From positions 1,870,001 to 1,934,000 of the forward strand of contig NZ_CP067124.1 of NCBI RefSeq assembly GCF_028553725.1: 64,000 nt of DNA. Reading direction: 5' to 3'. Shown here in pieces: positions 46,508 through 57,344 of this stretch. The notes below the pieces were generated by a model, which saw nothing but the letters and a program-made list of their open reading frames with translations, was not told where the DNA came from and did not search any database. The DNA comes from Paracoccus alcaliphilus. Its GTDB lineage: Bacteria > Pseudomonadota > Alphaproteobacteria > Rhodobacterales > Rhodobacteraceae. Each line of letters begins with the position of its first letter. Position 1 is the first letter of the stretch. The translations under genes were made by a program, and so were the position numbers.

Positions 46508-48511
46508 TCAACGCGCAAAGCCGATGGGCCGGGTTACCCCTTCCTTCGCCTCGACTTCGTGGGCAAGCTGGAAAAGGATGGCGCGAGGATTACTCTCACC
46601 CAGCGCACGCATCCGGCGGGCGGTATTGGCGAAATCTCCGGGCGTCAGCCGGTCCAGCGCCATCAGCCCCGCCGGAGCCTCGCCACCGAAATGCGCGGCC
46701 CAGGCCAGCGGCAGTTGCGCGGGCGAAAGCCAGTCGAAGCGGATGCGGAAGGTGAAGCGACGCTGCGTTGCCGGGTCAAGTTTCTCGGCGAAATTGGTGG
46801 TGCAGACGAAGGGCAGGGGGTGGCTTTCCATCCAGGTCAGCATCTCGTTCACCTGAGAAACCTCCCAGTTGCGATGGGCGCCGCGCCGGTCCGACAGCAG
46901 GCTGTCGGCCTCGTCGAAGATCAGCATTGCGCCATCGGCGCGGGCTTCGGCAAAAGCGTTGGCGATGTTCTGCTCGGTGCCGCCCACATACATCGACATC
47001 AGGTCCGAAGCGCGCTTTTCAAGGACCGGCAGGCCCATGACGCGGGCAAGGTGGCGGGCCCATGCGCTTTTACCGGTGCCCGCAGGACCTTCGAGGCAGA
47101 AGGACACGCGTTGCGAGGCGTCGGGACGCGAAAGTTGCGCTTCCAGCCGGGTGAGATCGATATCTGCATTGGCCAGGCCCGGCTGCCAGGGCACCTCACC
47201 GTGGTGCTTCGGCGCGGGATCGGTGCCGCCATTCGCCAGCCGGGCCGCCGCACCCAGAACCCGGGTGACGGTGTCCTCTCCACCTTCGCAAAGCCGCGCC
47301 ACCCGCATCGCGTCCGAGACCAGCGCCGGCGCGAGGTCATGCGTCTCGGCCAGGCGCGACAGGGCCTCGGGGGCGACCCCAGAGGCATGGCGCGCCTCGA
47401 GCCGCTGCCAGATCCGGCTGCGCACCTTGCCCGAGGGCCGGCGCATCTGCACCGAATAGGTCATCCGGCGCAGGAAGGCCGGGTCGCAGGTCCTGACCGA
47501 GTTCGTGGTCCAGATGGTCGGGATCGGGTTGGTCTCCAGCAGCCGGTTGTTGTGGACTTTCGACGGCTGACCCTGACTGAAGAAGAGCATTGCCCCGCCG
47601 ATAAGGTCCTCCATCTCGTCGAACAGCAGCACCGTGTCGCGCCGCGCAGCCAGCATCCGCCCGGCGATGCCAAGCTCGGTCAGGCGCTCTCGGCGCGAAG
47701 GTTCATCGCCGCTCTCGTCGGCTTCCCCGATGGCGCGCAGATGTGCGCCGACCTTCCGCGCCAGCACCTTGGCGAACTCTGTCTTGCCGGTGCCGGGCGG
47801 ACCATAGAGCAGGATGTTCACCCCCGGCGTGCCTGCGGTCAATGCGCGGGCCAGCAGGTCGCGCATGAATTCCGCGTCCTGTCCCAGCCCCTCGAAATCC
47901 TGCCATTCGGCCTCGGGCGCGGGGGCAGGCGGAAATATCAGCGCAATCAGCCCATCCAGATCATCCGCATCGGCCAGCATGGCCCGGCAGAGCCGGTCGC
48001 CGATGTCATAGGACAGGCCGCGGCCATAGTGCCGCTGTTCATATTGCAAAAGCCCCGAACTTCGAAGCCGCTGATCGGCCCTCAGCGCGGCACGGACGGC
48101 CGTTTCGTCGCAATCACAGAACTGTGCCAGCAGCAGGCGGAGCGTGACCTCCTTCGTCTCCAACGCGCCGTCCACGACATGTTCGAAGCCATCAAACAGC
48201 TTGTAGGAGACGAAGAAACAGAGAATGCGGATCTCGAGCGCCGACAATCCGAAATGCCGACCAAGCCGAGCAGCATTCGCAAGAACGGTCCCGCCTTCGC
48301 CCCCACGCATATTGGGCACAAGATTGCGCGCAAGATCGCGGATCTTGTTCCACCAGATCGCTCCGGGCCTGGTCTTCGGGCGCTCGGGGCATTCGACCTC
48401 GGTCAGGTATTCCAGCCAGCCGGGCAGTTCCTTCGCGATCCTGCTGGACGGCCCGAACCGGCCCGCAAGCCGCGCGACCAGATCAAGGGCGAGGTGTTGT
48501 TCATAGCTCAT
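46508..48511 (-). CDS. Tandem AAA-module ATPase
   Basis: A 667-residue protein. Residues 1-225 are helical without a recognised domain. AAA module 1 has Walker A YGPPGTGKTE (236-244) and Walker B TVLLFDEMEDL (about 293-303). Module 2 has Walker A EGPAGTGKSA (474-482), Walker B AMLIFDEADSLL (528-539) and sensor-like CTTNFAEKLDPATQRRFTFR. It probably remodels a protein or nucleic-acid partner; target unknown. It is the first gene of an apparent operon with the WYL regulator. CGGAGATGACGCC precedes the ATG. Codon use is GC-rich and the gene looks intact. Confidence 0.85.
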   Translation of the reverse strand: MSYEQHLALDLVARLAGRFGPSSRIAKELPGWLEYLTEVECPERPKTRPGAIWWNKIRDLARNLVPNMRGGEGGTVLANAARLGRHFGLSALEIRILCFFVSYKLFDGFEHVVDGALETKEVTLRLLLAQFCDCDETAVRAALRADQRLRSSGLLQYEQRHYGRGLSYDIGDRLCRAMLADADDLDGLIALIFPPAPAPEAEWQDFEGLGQDAEFMRDLLARALTAGTPGVNILLYGPPGTGKTEFAKVLARKVGAHLRAIGEADESGDEPSRRERLTELGIAGRMLAARRDTVLLFDEMEDLIGGAMLFFSQGQPSKVHNNRLLETNPIPTIWTTNSVRTCDPAFLRRMTYSVQMRRPSGKVRSRIWQRLEARHASGVAPEALSRLAETHDLAPALVSDAMRVARLCEGGEDTVTRVLGAAARLANGGTDPAPKHHGEVPWQPGLANADIDLTRLEAQLSRPDASQRVSFCLEGPAGTGKSAWARHLARVMGLPVLEKRASDLMSMYVGGTEQNIANAFAEARADGAMLIFDEADSLLSDRRGAHRNWEVSQVNEMLTWMESHPLPFVCTTNFAEKLDPATQRRFTFRIRFDWLSPAQLPLAWAAHFGGEAPAGLMALDRLTPGDFANTARRMRALGESNPRAILFQLAHEVEAKEGVTRPIGFAR

Positions 48512-49032
48512 GGCGTCATCTCCGTCGTTGGAGAGGACTATAATCAAGACATGCGTCAGATTCGGGCGTAGCTGTCGAAGCAGGTTCCGATGGCGTGGTC
48601 GGCCCCTTGGCGGATGATGCTGCTGTGAGAGATCACCATCATTCACGACCGGCAGATCGCGCGGCACGGCGGGGCGCCGGGAAGGGCGATGAGGCAACAT
48701 ACATGCTGCTGGATGCGGCATGTCTTTTGGGATTGCGCAAATTCTCGAGGCGTCGCGGCTTTCTGATGGCCACCTTTTCAAAGGTGCGGCACGCGAAGAG
48801 TTGGCGGAGGTGGACCCTGCCTCGTCGAGTTGACGCCATACGGCGCGTTGATCCCGATGAACCGAACCACGAAAGGCGTCAGCGATGCGTTCGCCGCCAG
48901 CCAGGATGTTCTGACAAGGTGCACGATTTTCGTCATCCTGATCGGCGGGTTGATGACTTGTCCCGTGTTCCAGAAGGCGCCCGACCAGCCGGAGCGCGTC
49001 CATTGAGACAGGAGGCCGCCTCAAAGCCGAAC
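48512..49032. other. Leader of the AAA operon and unassigned DNA
   Basis: About 520 bp between the AAA ATG and the IS3 left end. The first 60 bases should hold the operon promoter (minus-strand TTGATTATAG lies about 40 bases upstream of the ATG). A plus-strand stretch from 48857 reads MNRTTKGVSDAFAASQDVLT and RCTIFVILIGGLMT, ending at about 49004. It is a weak candidate for a small gene or a remnant. Nothing else recognised. Confidence 0.4.
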
Positions 49033-50465
49033 TGAACCGCACCGGGTTTGCCGGAGGCTCCACCTCCTGAGTAGGATGGAGCATCATGAGCAAGACGACG
49101 AACAAGTTTTCCCCTGAAGTGCGCGACCGTGCGGTGCGGTTGGTCCTCGATAACGAAGGTCAGCACGGATCGCGGTGGCAGGCGGTGATGTCGATTTCCG
49201 CGAAGATGGGCTGTGCGCCCCAGACGCTGAACGAGTGGGTCAAGAAGGCCGAGGTCGACAGCGGCAGGCGCGCGGGCATCCCGACCGAGATGGCCGAGAA
49301 GATAAAGGCGCTGGAGCGGGAGAACCGGGAACTGCGCCAGGCGAACGAGATCCTGCGCAAGGCATCAGCGTATTTTGCGATGGCGGATACTCGACCGCCG
49401 GTCGAAGTGATGGTGTCGTTCATTGACGCGCATCGGGATGCACACGGGGTCGAGCCGATCTGCAGCGTGCTGCCGATTGCCCCGTCCACCTATTACGATC
49501 ATCTGGCGAAGCGGGCCGATCCCACGCGGCAGTCCGACCGGGCGCGCCGGGACGAGGCCTTGCGGCCAGAGATCCTGCGCGTGTTCGAGGAGAACCGGCG
49601 CGTCTACGGCGTGCGCAAGGTCTGGCGGCAGCTTGGCCGTGAGGGTTTCGACATCGCCGTTCGCAGGTTCTCTCGAACCGGTGGCGTTCACCCGCTCACC
49701 ACGGTTGCGAGGCTGATGAAGAGCATGGGCATTCAGGGGATTATTCGCGGCAAGCCGCACCGGACCACGATCCCGGACAGATCGGCGCCATGCCCGCTGG
49801 ACAAGGTCAACCGCCAGTTTCGCGTGCCTGCGCCGAACATGCTCTGGGGTCGTCCATTGTGGCGCCATTGGTCCGAGCCCAATGGACGACGACTTCACCT
49901 ATGTCGCCACCTGGAAAGGCTTCGCTTACCTTCGGGTCATGCCCTCGAACCGATGGCGGGCAGACCCTCAACTTTCGTGATCGATGCCTATGCCCGCAAG
50001 ATCGTCGGCTGGCGCGTTAGCACCTCGGCCCATGCAGGGCTTGTTCTTGATACCGTGGAACAGGCGGTTCACGAACGCCGCCCAACCAAAGGCATGGGGC
50101 TGATCCACCATAGCGACCGTGGTTTGCAGTATCTGAGTATTCGCTACAGTGAGCGGCTGGCGGAAGCTGGCATCGAACCATCGGTGGGCAACGTCGGTGA
50201 CAGCTATGACAATGCCTTGGCCGAGACAATCAACGGCCTGTTCAAAGCCGAGGTGATCCATCGACGGGGATCCTGGCGCGGTTTCGATGCCGTAGAATAT
50301 GCTACGCTCGAATGGGTCGATTGGTTCAACAACCGCCGTCTGCTCAAACCGATCGGGAACGTCCCGCCAGCCGAAGCCGAGGCAAACTTCTACGCGGCTC
50401 TGGGAACTGAAGTCATGGCCGCGTAACTAATCCAAATCAGCCTCCGGCAAACCCGGTGCGGTTCA
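49033..50465 (+). mobile_element. IS3-family insertion sequence with damaged transposase
   Basis: Perfect terminal inverted repeats of about 27 bp begin TGAACCGCACCGGGTTTGCC at 49033 and match the complement ending at 50465. No target duplication is evident. Length 1,433 bp, slightly above the usual range because of internal insertions in the transposase gene. Confidence 0.92.
49086..50426 (+). pseudogene. IS3-family transposase, OrfA-OrfB in one frame with three short insertions
   Basis: 446 codons. The OrfA part ([40 protein letters not shown]) continues without a frame change into OrfB. Late motifs are fine: [30 protein letters not shown] (second Asp) and [20 protein letters not shown] (Glu). 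But the first Asp region, [13 protein letters not shown], is at 49891-49929 in the wrong phase, because about 37 extra bases precede it and about 38 follow. A third extra segment lies near 49660-49703. The product lacks the first catalytic Asp. Confidence 0.83.
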
Positions 50466-50576
50466 GACCTAAAGATCGGCCGGTGCGTTTATAATCAATG
50501 CTTTCAGGGTGATCACTGCCTGCGACTTGGCCTTTACCGCAATGTCACACTTCCTGGCGATGGCTTTTCACGCTGA

Positions 50577-51071
50577 TCACTGCAGCCGTCCTTCGTCGTC
50601 CACAAGGGTGACACAGGCAGGCTGCGTGTTGCCCCACATCCAGAGAACGATGTTCAGGTCGGCATCCGTGGCCCCCTTGGCGAAACTGCGGGCAAGAATA
50701 CCGGTATACCCATCCCGGATCAGGCGCTCGGCCAATAGCTGCGTCGGGGCCTTGCCGTCTTCGCGCATCCGGATCCGCCAATCTGCAGCAGCCAGATCTG
50801 CAGGGCTCAGGCTATAGTGTGCCAGGGCATTCGCGTCCGTGGCATCGAATATCGCTTCAAGATCGGCCTGATAGGCGACCAGCGTCGTCGGCTGCAGGGT
50901 GCCGACCTGGTTCGCCTCGCGGATCGCGGTCATGATCGACAGCGCGGTGTAGAGCGCTGGCGTGCCCTTGGGATTGAACCGCCCCCCAAAACGTCGCGCG
51001 CCTTCGCCCGACAGCGGGTTGTGTGCCCAGATCGGATTGAGGGCGCGATAGAGCAGGCCACGATAGTGCAT
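50577..51071 (-). CDS. RES-domain toxin (ParT/MbcT-like)
   Basis: A 164-residue RES protein. Conserved positions are visible: the Arg in GLLYRALNPIW, the GARRFGGRFNPKGTPALYTA block, Glu in MTAIREANQ and the late Ser in GILARSFAKGATDADLNIVL. Known RES toxins degrade NAD+ or ADP-ribosylate a metabolic enzyme and are neutralised by Xre/ParS-type antitoxins. It follows such an antitoxin by six bases. It appears complete. Confidence 0.88.
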   Translation of the reverse strand: MHYRGLLYRALNPIWAHNPLSGEGARRFGGRFNPKGTPALYTALSIMTAIREANQVGTLQPTTLVAYQADLEAIFDATDANALAHYSLSPADLAAADWRIRMREDGKAPTQLLAERLIRDGYTGILARSFAKGATDADLNIVLWMWGNTQPACVTLVDDEGRLQ

Positions 51072-51077
51072 GATGCC

Positions 51078-51440
51078 TCAGGCGTGGACGCCGGCCTCGA
51101 CCGCGTCGATATAGTCCATGACATCTGCCGCGTGACCATCACGCACCAGTTGCATTGCCGTCAGGCCGCCAAAACCGGCCAGCGGCTCGGAGCGGTACCA
51201 TGCGTAGGCAATCAGCGAGGAACCGAAACGGGGTTCGACCCTGTTCAGGATCTCGACCATCTCGCGCAGGCGCTTCTGGGTCTTGGCGCTGGCAACGCGA
51301 TCAGGGCGCATGACGGCGTCGCGGCCGAGGCCGACCGTGCGGGCGACTTCGTCCTTTGTCGTGCGCAGGGTCTCGGCGATCCGACCGGGCGCAAACTGCC
51401 CACCTTCTGCAAATGCTTCGATGCGCATCATCGCCTCCAT
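51078..51440 (-). CDS. Xre/MbcA/ParS-type antitoxin
   Basis: Up to 120 residues. The N-terminal helix-turn-helix-like part is FAPGRIAETLRTTKDEVART; the C-terminal toxin-binding (DUF2384) domain is TQKRLREMVEILNRVEPRFG, AYAWYRSEPLAGFGGLTAMQ and LVRDGHAADVMDYIDAVEAG. The true start may be ATG 51428, since GGAGG lies just before it. The antitoxin-first order, tight spacing and an upstream palindrome support autoregulation of the pair. Confidence 0.88.
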   Translation of the reverse strand: MEAMMRIEAFAEGGQFAPGRIAETLRTTKDEVARTVGLGRDAVMRPDRVASAKTQKRLREMVEILNRVEPRFGSSLIAYAWYRSEPLAGFGGLTAMQLVRDGHAADVMDYIDAVEAGVHA

Positions 51441-51448
51441 CTATCTTG

Positions 51449-51472
51449 ACTTGATATAGCGTCACTTCAAGT
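51449..51472 (-). promoter_or_regulatory. Candidate operator/promoter of the RES-ParS pair
   Basis: ACTTGA at 51449-51454 and its exact complement TCAAGT at 51467-51472 form an inverted repeat with a 12-base AT-rich centre, nine to twenty bases upstream of the antitoxin start. Position and symmetry fit an autorepressor site covering the promoter. Confidence 0.55.
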
Positions 51473-51582
51473 GGTAATCAAGGTGCCGAGGCATGCCACC
51501 AGTGCCTGCGCCACGGCACGAGAGACGGCATCTGCCGCGGAGCGCGGACCGTCGGTTCTCTGATGTCGGTCGTGGCACAGCA

Positions 51583-51620
51583 GTGACAACTGCGACGAGC
51601 GACAAGCGGACTGGTGACAA
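51583..51620 (+). repeat. Four short GYGACAA-type direct repeats, candidate transposon end
   Basis: GTGACAA (51583-51589), GCGACGA (51592-51598), GCGACAA (51599-51605) and GTGACAA (51614-51620) lie in a row. Clustered TTGTCRC-type sites are the usual transposase-binding pattern at the ends of transposons with TniA/TnsB-type transposases and TniQ. The placement 575 bp beyond a tniQ-like gene makes this a candidate end. Confidence 0.45.
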
Positions 51621-51927
51621 TCTGGACGGGGTCTGCAACGTATTCTGCTTGAGGCTAACCTAACAGACTGGATCAGTCGAGCGGCATAGGTGAAGCCTCG
51701 ACGCAGTGACATGAGATTTCAGGTCATGATAAAGACGGCCGAGAGCGGCAGTCCGGCATTGGTCATAATATCGTGCTGAATCTGGCGGGGCAGATGGCGA
51801 GCCCGCCACACCGCCCTGCGTGATAAGGTTTGAGGCTCTGATCACCACCGCTGCTGAAAATTTGATGGATTTGGCCGTTGAGGTCGCGTTTGGACGAAAA
51901 TTTTGTCAGCGTTTTCATTATATTACA

Positions 51928-52131
51928 CTTGCGCACGTTATTCCTTTTCCGCGCATGAATTTGCTTTCCGCGAGCAACCAAGGGCGAAATATCTCATTGG
52001 AATAAAATGACTTTCCAACTCGGCGAATCACCATTGATCCAAGCTTGCGCAAATATTTGCTTTCTCTGGCGCCAGCCAGAAGCCAGAAAAAGGAATAGAG
52101 TGCGCAAAAGCAAGCAATAGCGTGCGCAAGC
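51928..52131. repeat. Four TGCGCA(A)-containing short repeats
   Basis: CTTGCGCACG (51928), GCTTGCGCAAA (52043), AGTGCGCAAAAG (52099) and CGTGCGCAAGC (52121) share a TGCGCA core within 204 bp of AT-rich DNA, just downstream of the tniQ-like frame. They may be protein-binding sites of the same element. Confidence 0.4.
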
Positions 52132-52194
52132 CCGGTCAAGGAAAATCGACGCTGGGGTGGCGATAGTTCGCTTACCTGCTGAATCTGCAGGGTT

Positions 52195-53795
52195 TCATAG
52201 CCCTGTCGAAGCCACACCCTGCAGGAGCGGACCGGTTTCGCTCTTGCGATAGATGCGCAGGCACCCGTCGATCGGCGCGATACCGAAGCCCTCCAGACGC
52301 TGGTCGAGCGCATCCCAGGACAGTCCGTGTGCCAGTGCAAGCCGGCGAAAGCTGACGAAACTCTCATGAAAACCCGCGACCTGCTCTGGGGTCAGCATGA
52401 TCCGGTCCTTGCGTCCGGTTTCGCGTTTGGCAATTTCAGCGGGCGAATGGTCCTTCCTGAAAAAGCTCAGCATCTCGCTGAAGGTCAGCCCCTGCGACTG
52501 GGCAAACATCTCCGCCGAAATCTCGCCGCCGTCATGGCCGGACAGATTCACAAGGATCGACGCAAATCCCGACCGCTTCAGATGCCGCCCCACCCATGGC
52601 AGCCGGCCGTCCCTGATCCTTTCGACGATCTGGGCTGGAGAGCATCCAAGGTGAACGGCTGCCTGTTCGAGAGGCATCCATTCCGGGGCCAGACGGCCAA
52701 CCTGCTGAGCCCCCAGAAGCAGCTGCTCGACGATCCCCTGACCTGCAAACACATCCCAGCCCCGATCGTTTTCGCACCGCGCCTCATCAGGAATGCCGCA
52801 GCCAGCCAGGTCCTGGAACAGGTCCGGGCTGAGCGACAAGCACTCACAGAACTGGCCGTCGGTCAGCTGGGCCGTCAGGTCGGACAGGGCTGATTTCGCC
52901 TTCCTGGCATCGAACAGCGCCCAATCGTCCGGCTTGCGGCGCGAGAACTCGGACAGGTCGGGCCCCAGTTTGTCCCGAAGGGCAGTTGCCTCCACCCGCA
53001 AAAGGCGGGCCATGGCACCGACCGAATAATGCCGGCGCTCAAAAACAGGTTCGCCGAGCAGTTCGTCTCCCGGACCGAGCGGCCAGGTTGTGCTGACATG
53101 ATCCCGCAACAACTGACGGAAGGGGCGAAGGGATTCCGGAACGGCATCACCCGCCAGCAAGGAATGGAGCCCGCCGAACACCCGCTTCTGCCCGTTCCCT
53201 GGAGACCAGGCCTCCTGATGCTCGACGAGAAATCCGCGAATGGCCCCCTCGCCAGCCCGCGCCAGGCGAAACCCCAGATCCGCGTGATCAGGGGCGGCTG
53301 GGGTCCAGGCCGGGCCCCGCCCCCCTCTCGCGTCCTTCGATCAGACGTCCAAGAGCAGCACAGAACGCCGCCGCGGCCTGCAAGCCAAATTGGTCAAGCC
53401 AGTTCGAGTGCTGCTTTTCTTGCGACAACCGCCCATGCACCCATCTGTCATAGATCGTCGCGGAGGTGCTCATTCGCGCAGAAGAAGGGCCAGCGTTTCC
53501 TTGAAAATGCTTGGTCAGACGCAGCGCCGTGTCGTGACGCTCAAAGCGATTATAGCGGCTCCATAAAGGCTCAAGCGGAACCCCGTGGCGCGGGCAGGTC
53601 CGCAGCAGTTCCAGCATCCAGATGCCGCGGATAAAGCCCTGGCCGGGCTCACCCAAAACATCCTCATTCAGCCAGGTCCGGCACCCCCTGATCGCGGTGC
53701 TTCGGAAGGCCTTTGCCGAAAACGGCTCGCCCCGAAACCACCATTGCCCCTTATGCAGTTTCGGCATCGATAACGCCTTGAACGTTTTAGCCGAC
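52195..53795 (-). pseudogene. TniQ-like transposition protein, 5'-truncated and frameshifted
   Basis: The 5' part (to 53288) has the TniQ-like pattern: AIRGCRTWLNEDVLGEPGQG, then GIWMLELLRTCPRHGVPLEP. It stops at a G6 run (C6 at 53320-53325 on the plus strand). Removing one base connects it to the longer second frame (AWTPAAPDHADLGFRLARAG, RVFGGLHSLLAGDAVPESLR, and on to 52195), about 360 further residues. Its N-terminus is replaced by an IS1182 fragment near 53795. TniQ proteins guide target choice in Tn7/Tn5053-type transposition; no TnsB/TnsC partner is visible. Confidence 0.65.
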
Positions 53796-54462
53796 ATGGC
53801 CAGTGTGTTGCGCCCGCGTTGCCATGGCACGAGCGTCCGGATCTGTCAGCGATATCTGCCCATCCGGCGCTGTTTCCAGTTCCCGGCGCAAGGTTGCCAT
53901 GCGGTCTATCTCCAGCCGGACCCGGTGATAATGGCTGGTCAGATGGGCTATTTTTTCCGCGTGTGCCTCGCCAGTTGCCTGCCGATCCGCCCGCCCGGCC
54001 TACTCGATATAGCGGCCGAGCTTCTTTTCCAGATGCGCCCGGCGGCGGGCGATCTTCGCCTTGGTACAGTTCCGGTCGGTTCGGCTCGTTCTCGCGCCGG
54101 TAATCGGCGATGGTCTTGTGGTCGAGCACCAGACGTCCGGTCAGCCGCATCACCTCGACATTGCCTCCGGTCTCGCGCCCGAGGCGCCGACTGGACGGGA
54201 TGCGGTTCGGTTAACCGTAGATGAACAGCTTGAGCAGTACTGCCGGATGACGACCCCTCCGTCCCGTCCGGACGGCCGCATGGCGATGAAAATCGAGGGC
54301 GGCAAGGTCGAGTTCATCGCCGAAGAGATCAACGACACGGACAAGGTTATCTTCGCCGATCCAGTCCTCCAGACGTACAGGAAAAAGCGTTGTCTGATCC
54401 CGGTTCACGCCCTCGATGAAACCCGTCATGCCAAGCCTCAAAACCATGGGGAAATGCAGCAT
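53795..54462 (-). pseudogene. IS1182-family transposase, N-terminal remnant
   Basis: The minus-strand start MTGFIEGVNRDQTTLFPVRL, then LVRVVDLFGDELDLAALDFH, is a typical IS1182 N-terminus. It continues, with phase changes, as MRLTGRLVLDHKTIADYRRE, RRRAHLEKKLGRYIE, an in-frame TAG, and LTDPDARAMATRAQHTGHVG, where it meets the TniQ remnant. The catalytic C-terminus is missing. Confidence 0.78.
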
Positions 54463-54493
54463 AAACCAGGGTATTTACACCGCCTCCCTCCTG

Positions 54494-54519
54494 CCGAGGA
54501 TATTTGCGCACCAGTGATG
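54494..54519 (+). repeat. Recurrent intergenic motif, second copy
   Basis: CCGAGGATATTTGCGCACCA followed by GTGATGA closely matches 26142-26167. It lies just upstream of obgE, in the first DNA after the accessory region. Confidence 0.5.
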
Positions 54520-54520
54520 A

Positions 54521-56751
<2,231 letters not shown>

Positions 56752-56777
56752 GCGGGTTGAACCGTCGGGAAGGGGGA

Positions 56778-56828
56778 AGCCTCTGCCTCCCCATCGAGGG
56801 GCAGCAGAGGCTCGGGGGGCAAGCCCCC
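56778..56828. terminator. Double hairpin between convergent proB and sufT-like genes
   Basis: AGCCTCTGC (56778-56786) pairs with GCAGAGGCT (56804-56812), and GGGGGGC-AA-GCCCCC follows at 56814-56828. It lies in a gap between convergent genes, so it may terminate both. Confidence 0.6.
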
Positions 56829-56867
56829 GGTCCCGGCCACCCGCCCGGTCATTCGTGGGGGGCGTGA

Positions 56868-57233
56868 TTACATGAAGCCCAGTTCCAGCCGCGCTTCGTC
56901 GGACATCATGTCCATGCCCCATTGCGGCTCGAAGGTCATTTCGACATCGACCTGCTTGACGCCGGGCACGGATTCGACCGCATCGGCGACCCAGCCGGGC
57001 ATCTCTCCGGCGACGGGGCAGCCGGGGGCGGTCAGTGTCATGATCACCCGGACCTCGCTGGCCTCGTTGATCTCGAGCGTGTAGATCAGGCCCAGATCGA
57101 AGATATTGACCGGGATTTCCGGATCATAGACGGTTTTGCAGGCATCGACGATCGGTTCGTAAAGGGCGTGGTCGGTGGTCGAGGGCCGGATCAGGGGCTC
57201 TCCTTCCGCGATGGGCTGGTTCATGGGCGTCAT
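56868..57233 (-). CDS. SufT-like iron-sulfur assembly protein (MIP18/DUF59)
   Basis: A 121-residue protein with YDPEIPVNIFDLGLIYTLEI, the DPE motif of DUF59/MIP18 proteins, and TLTAPGCPVAGEMPGWV with the conserved Cys. Members help mature Fe-S proteins within or beside the SUF pathway. No suf genes are adjacent. It is convergent with proB and divergent from tgt. Confidence 0.87.
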   Translation of the reverse strand: MTPMNQPIAEGEPLIRPSTTDHALYEPIVDACKTVYDPEIPVNIFDLGLIYTLEINEASEVRVIMTLTAPGCPVAGEMPGWVADAVESVPGVKQVDVEMTFEPQWGMDMMSDEARLELGFM

Positions 57234-57344
57234 CCTGTCAATTCATCCAGATATATAGGGCAGAGACCGGGTCGGGTCCAGTGCGGCGCGTTGCGCCGGC
57301 GGCGCAAAAGGGCTAAGGACGGCGCTTCATTTTCGCCCTGATGG

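Larger units (their letters stand above)
51473..52194. other. Long noncoding stretch between toxin-antitoxin pair and TniQ remnant
   Basis: About 720 bp with no supported gene. It becomes AT-rich after 51830, unlike its neighbours. It holds two sets of short repeats listed separately (GYGACAA at 51583-51620 and TGCGCAA-type at 51928-52131). Confidence 0.55.

Noticed and set aside
46454..48571. A 705-codon plus-strand open frame opposite the AAA ATPase
   Set aside because: Mirror frame of the AAA gene; the minus strand has two complete Walker A/B sets, this one has nothing.
48512..49105. Upstream in-frame extension of the AAA ATPase to 865 residues
   Set aside because: The extension runs through the IS3 left end and has a low-complexity, non-conserved translation; the ATG at 48511 has its own ribosome-binding site.
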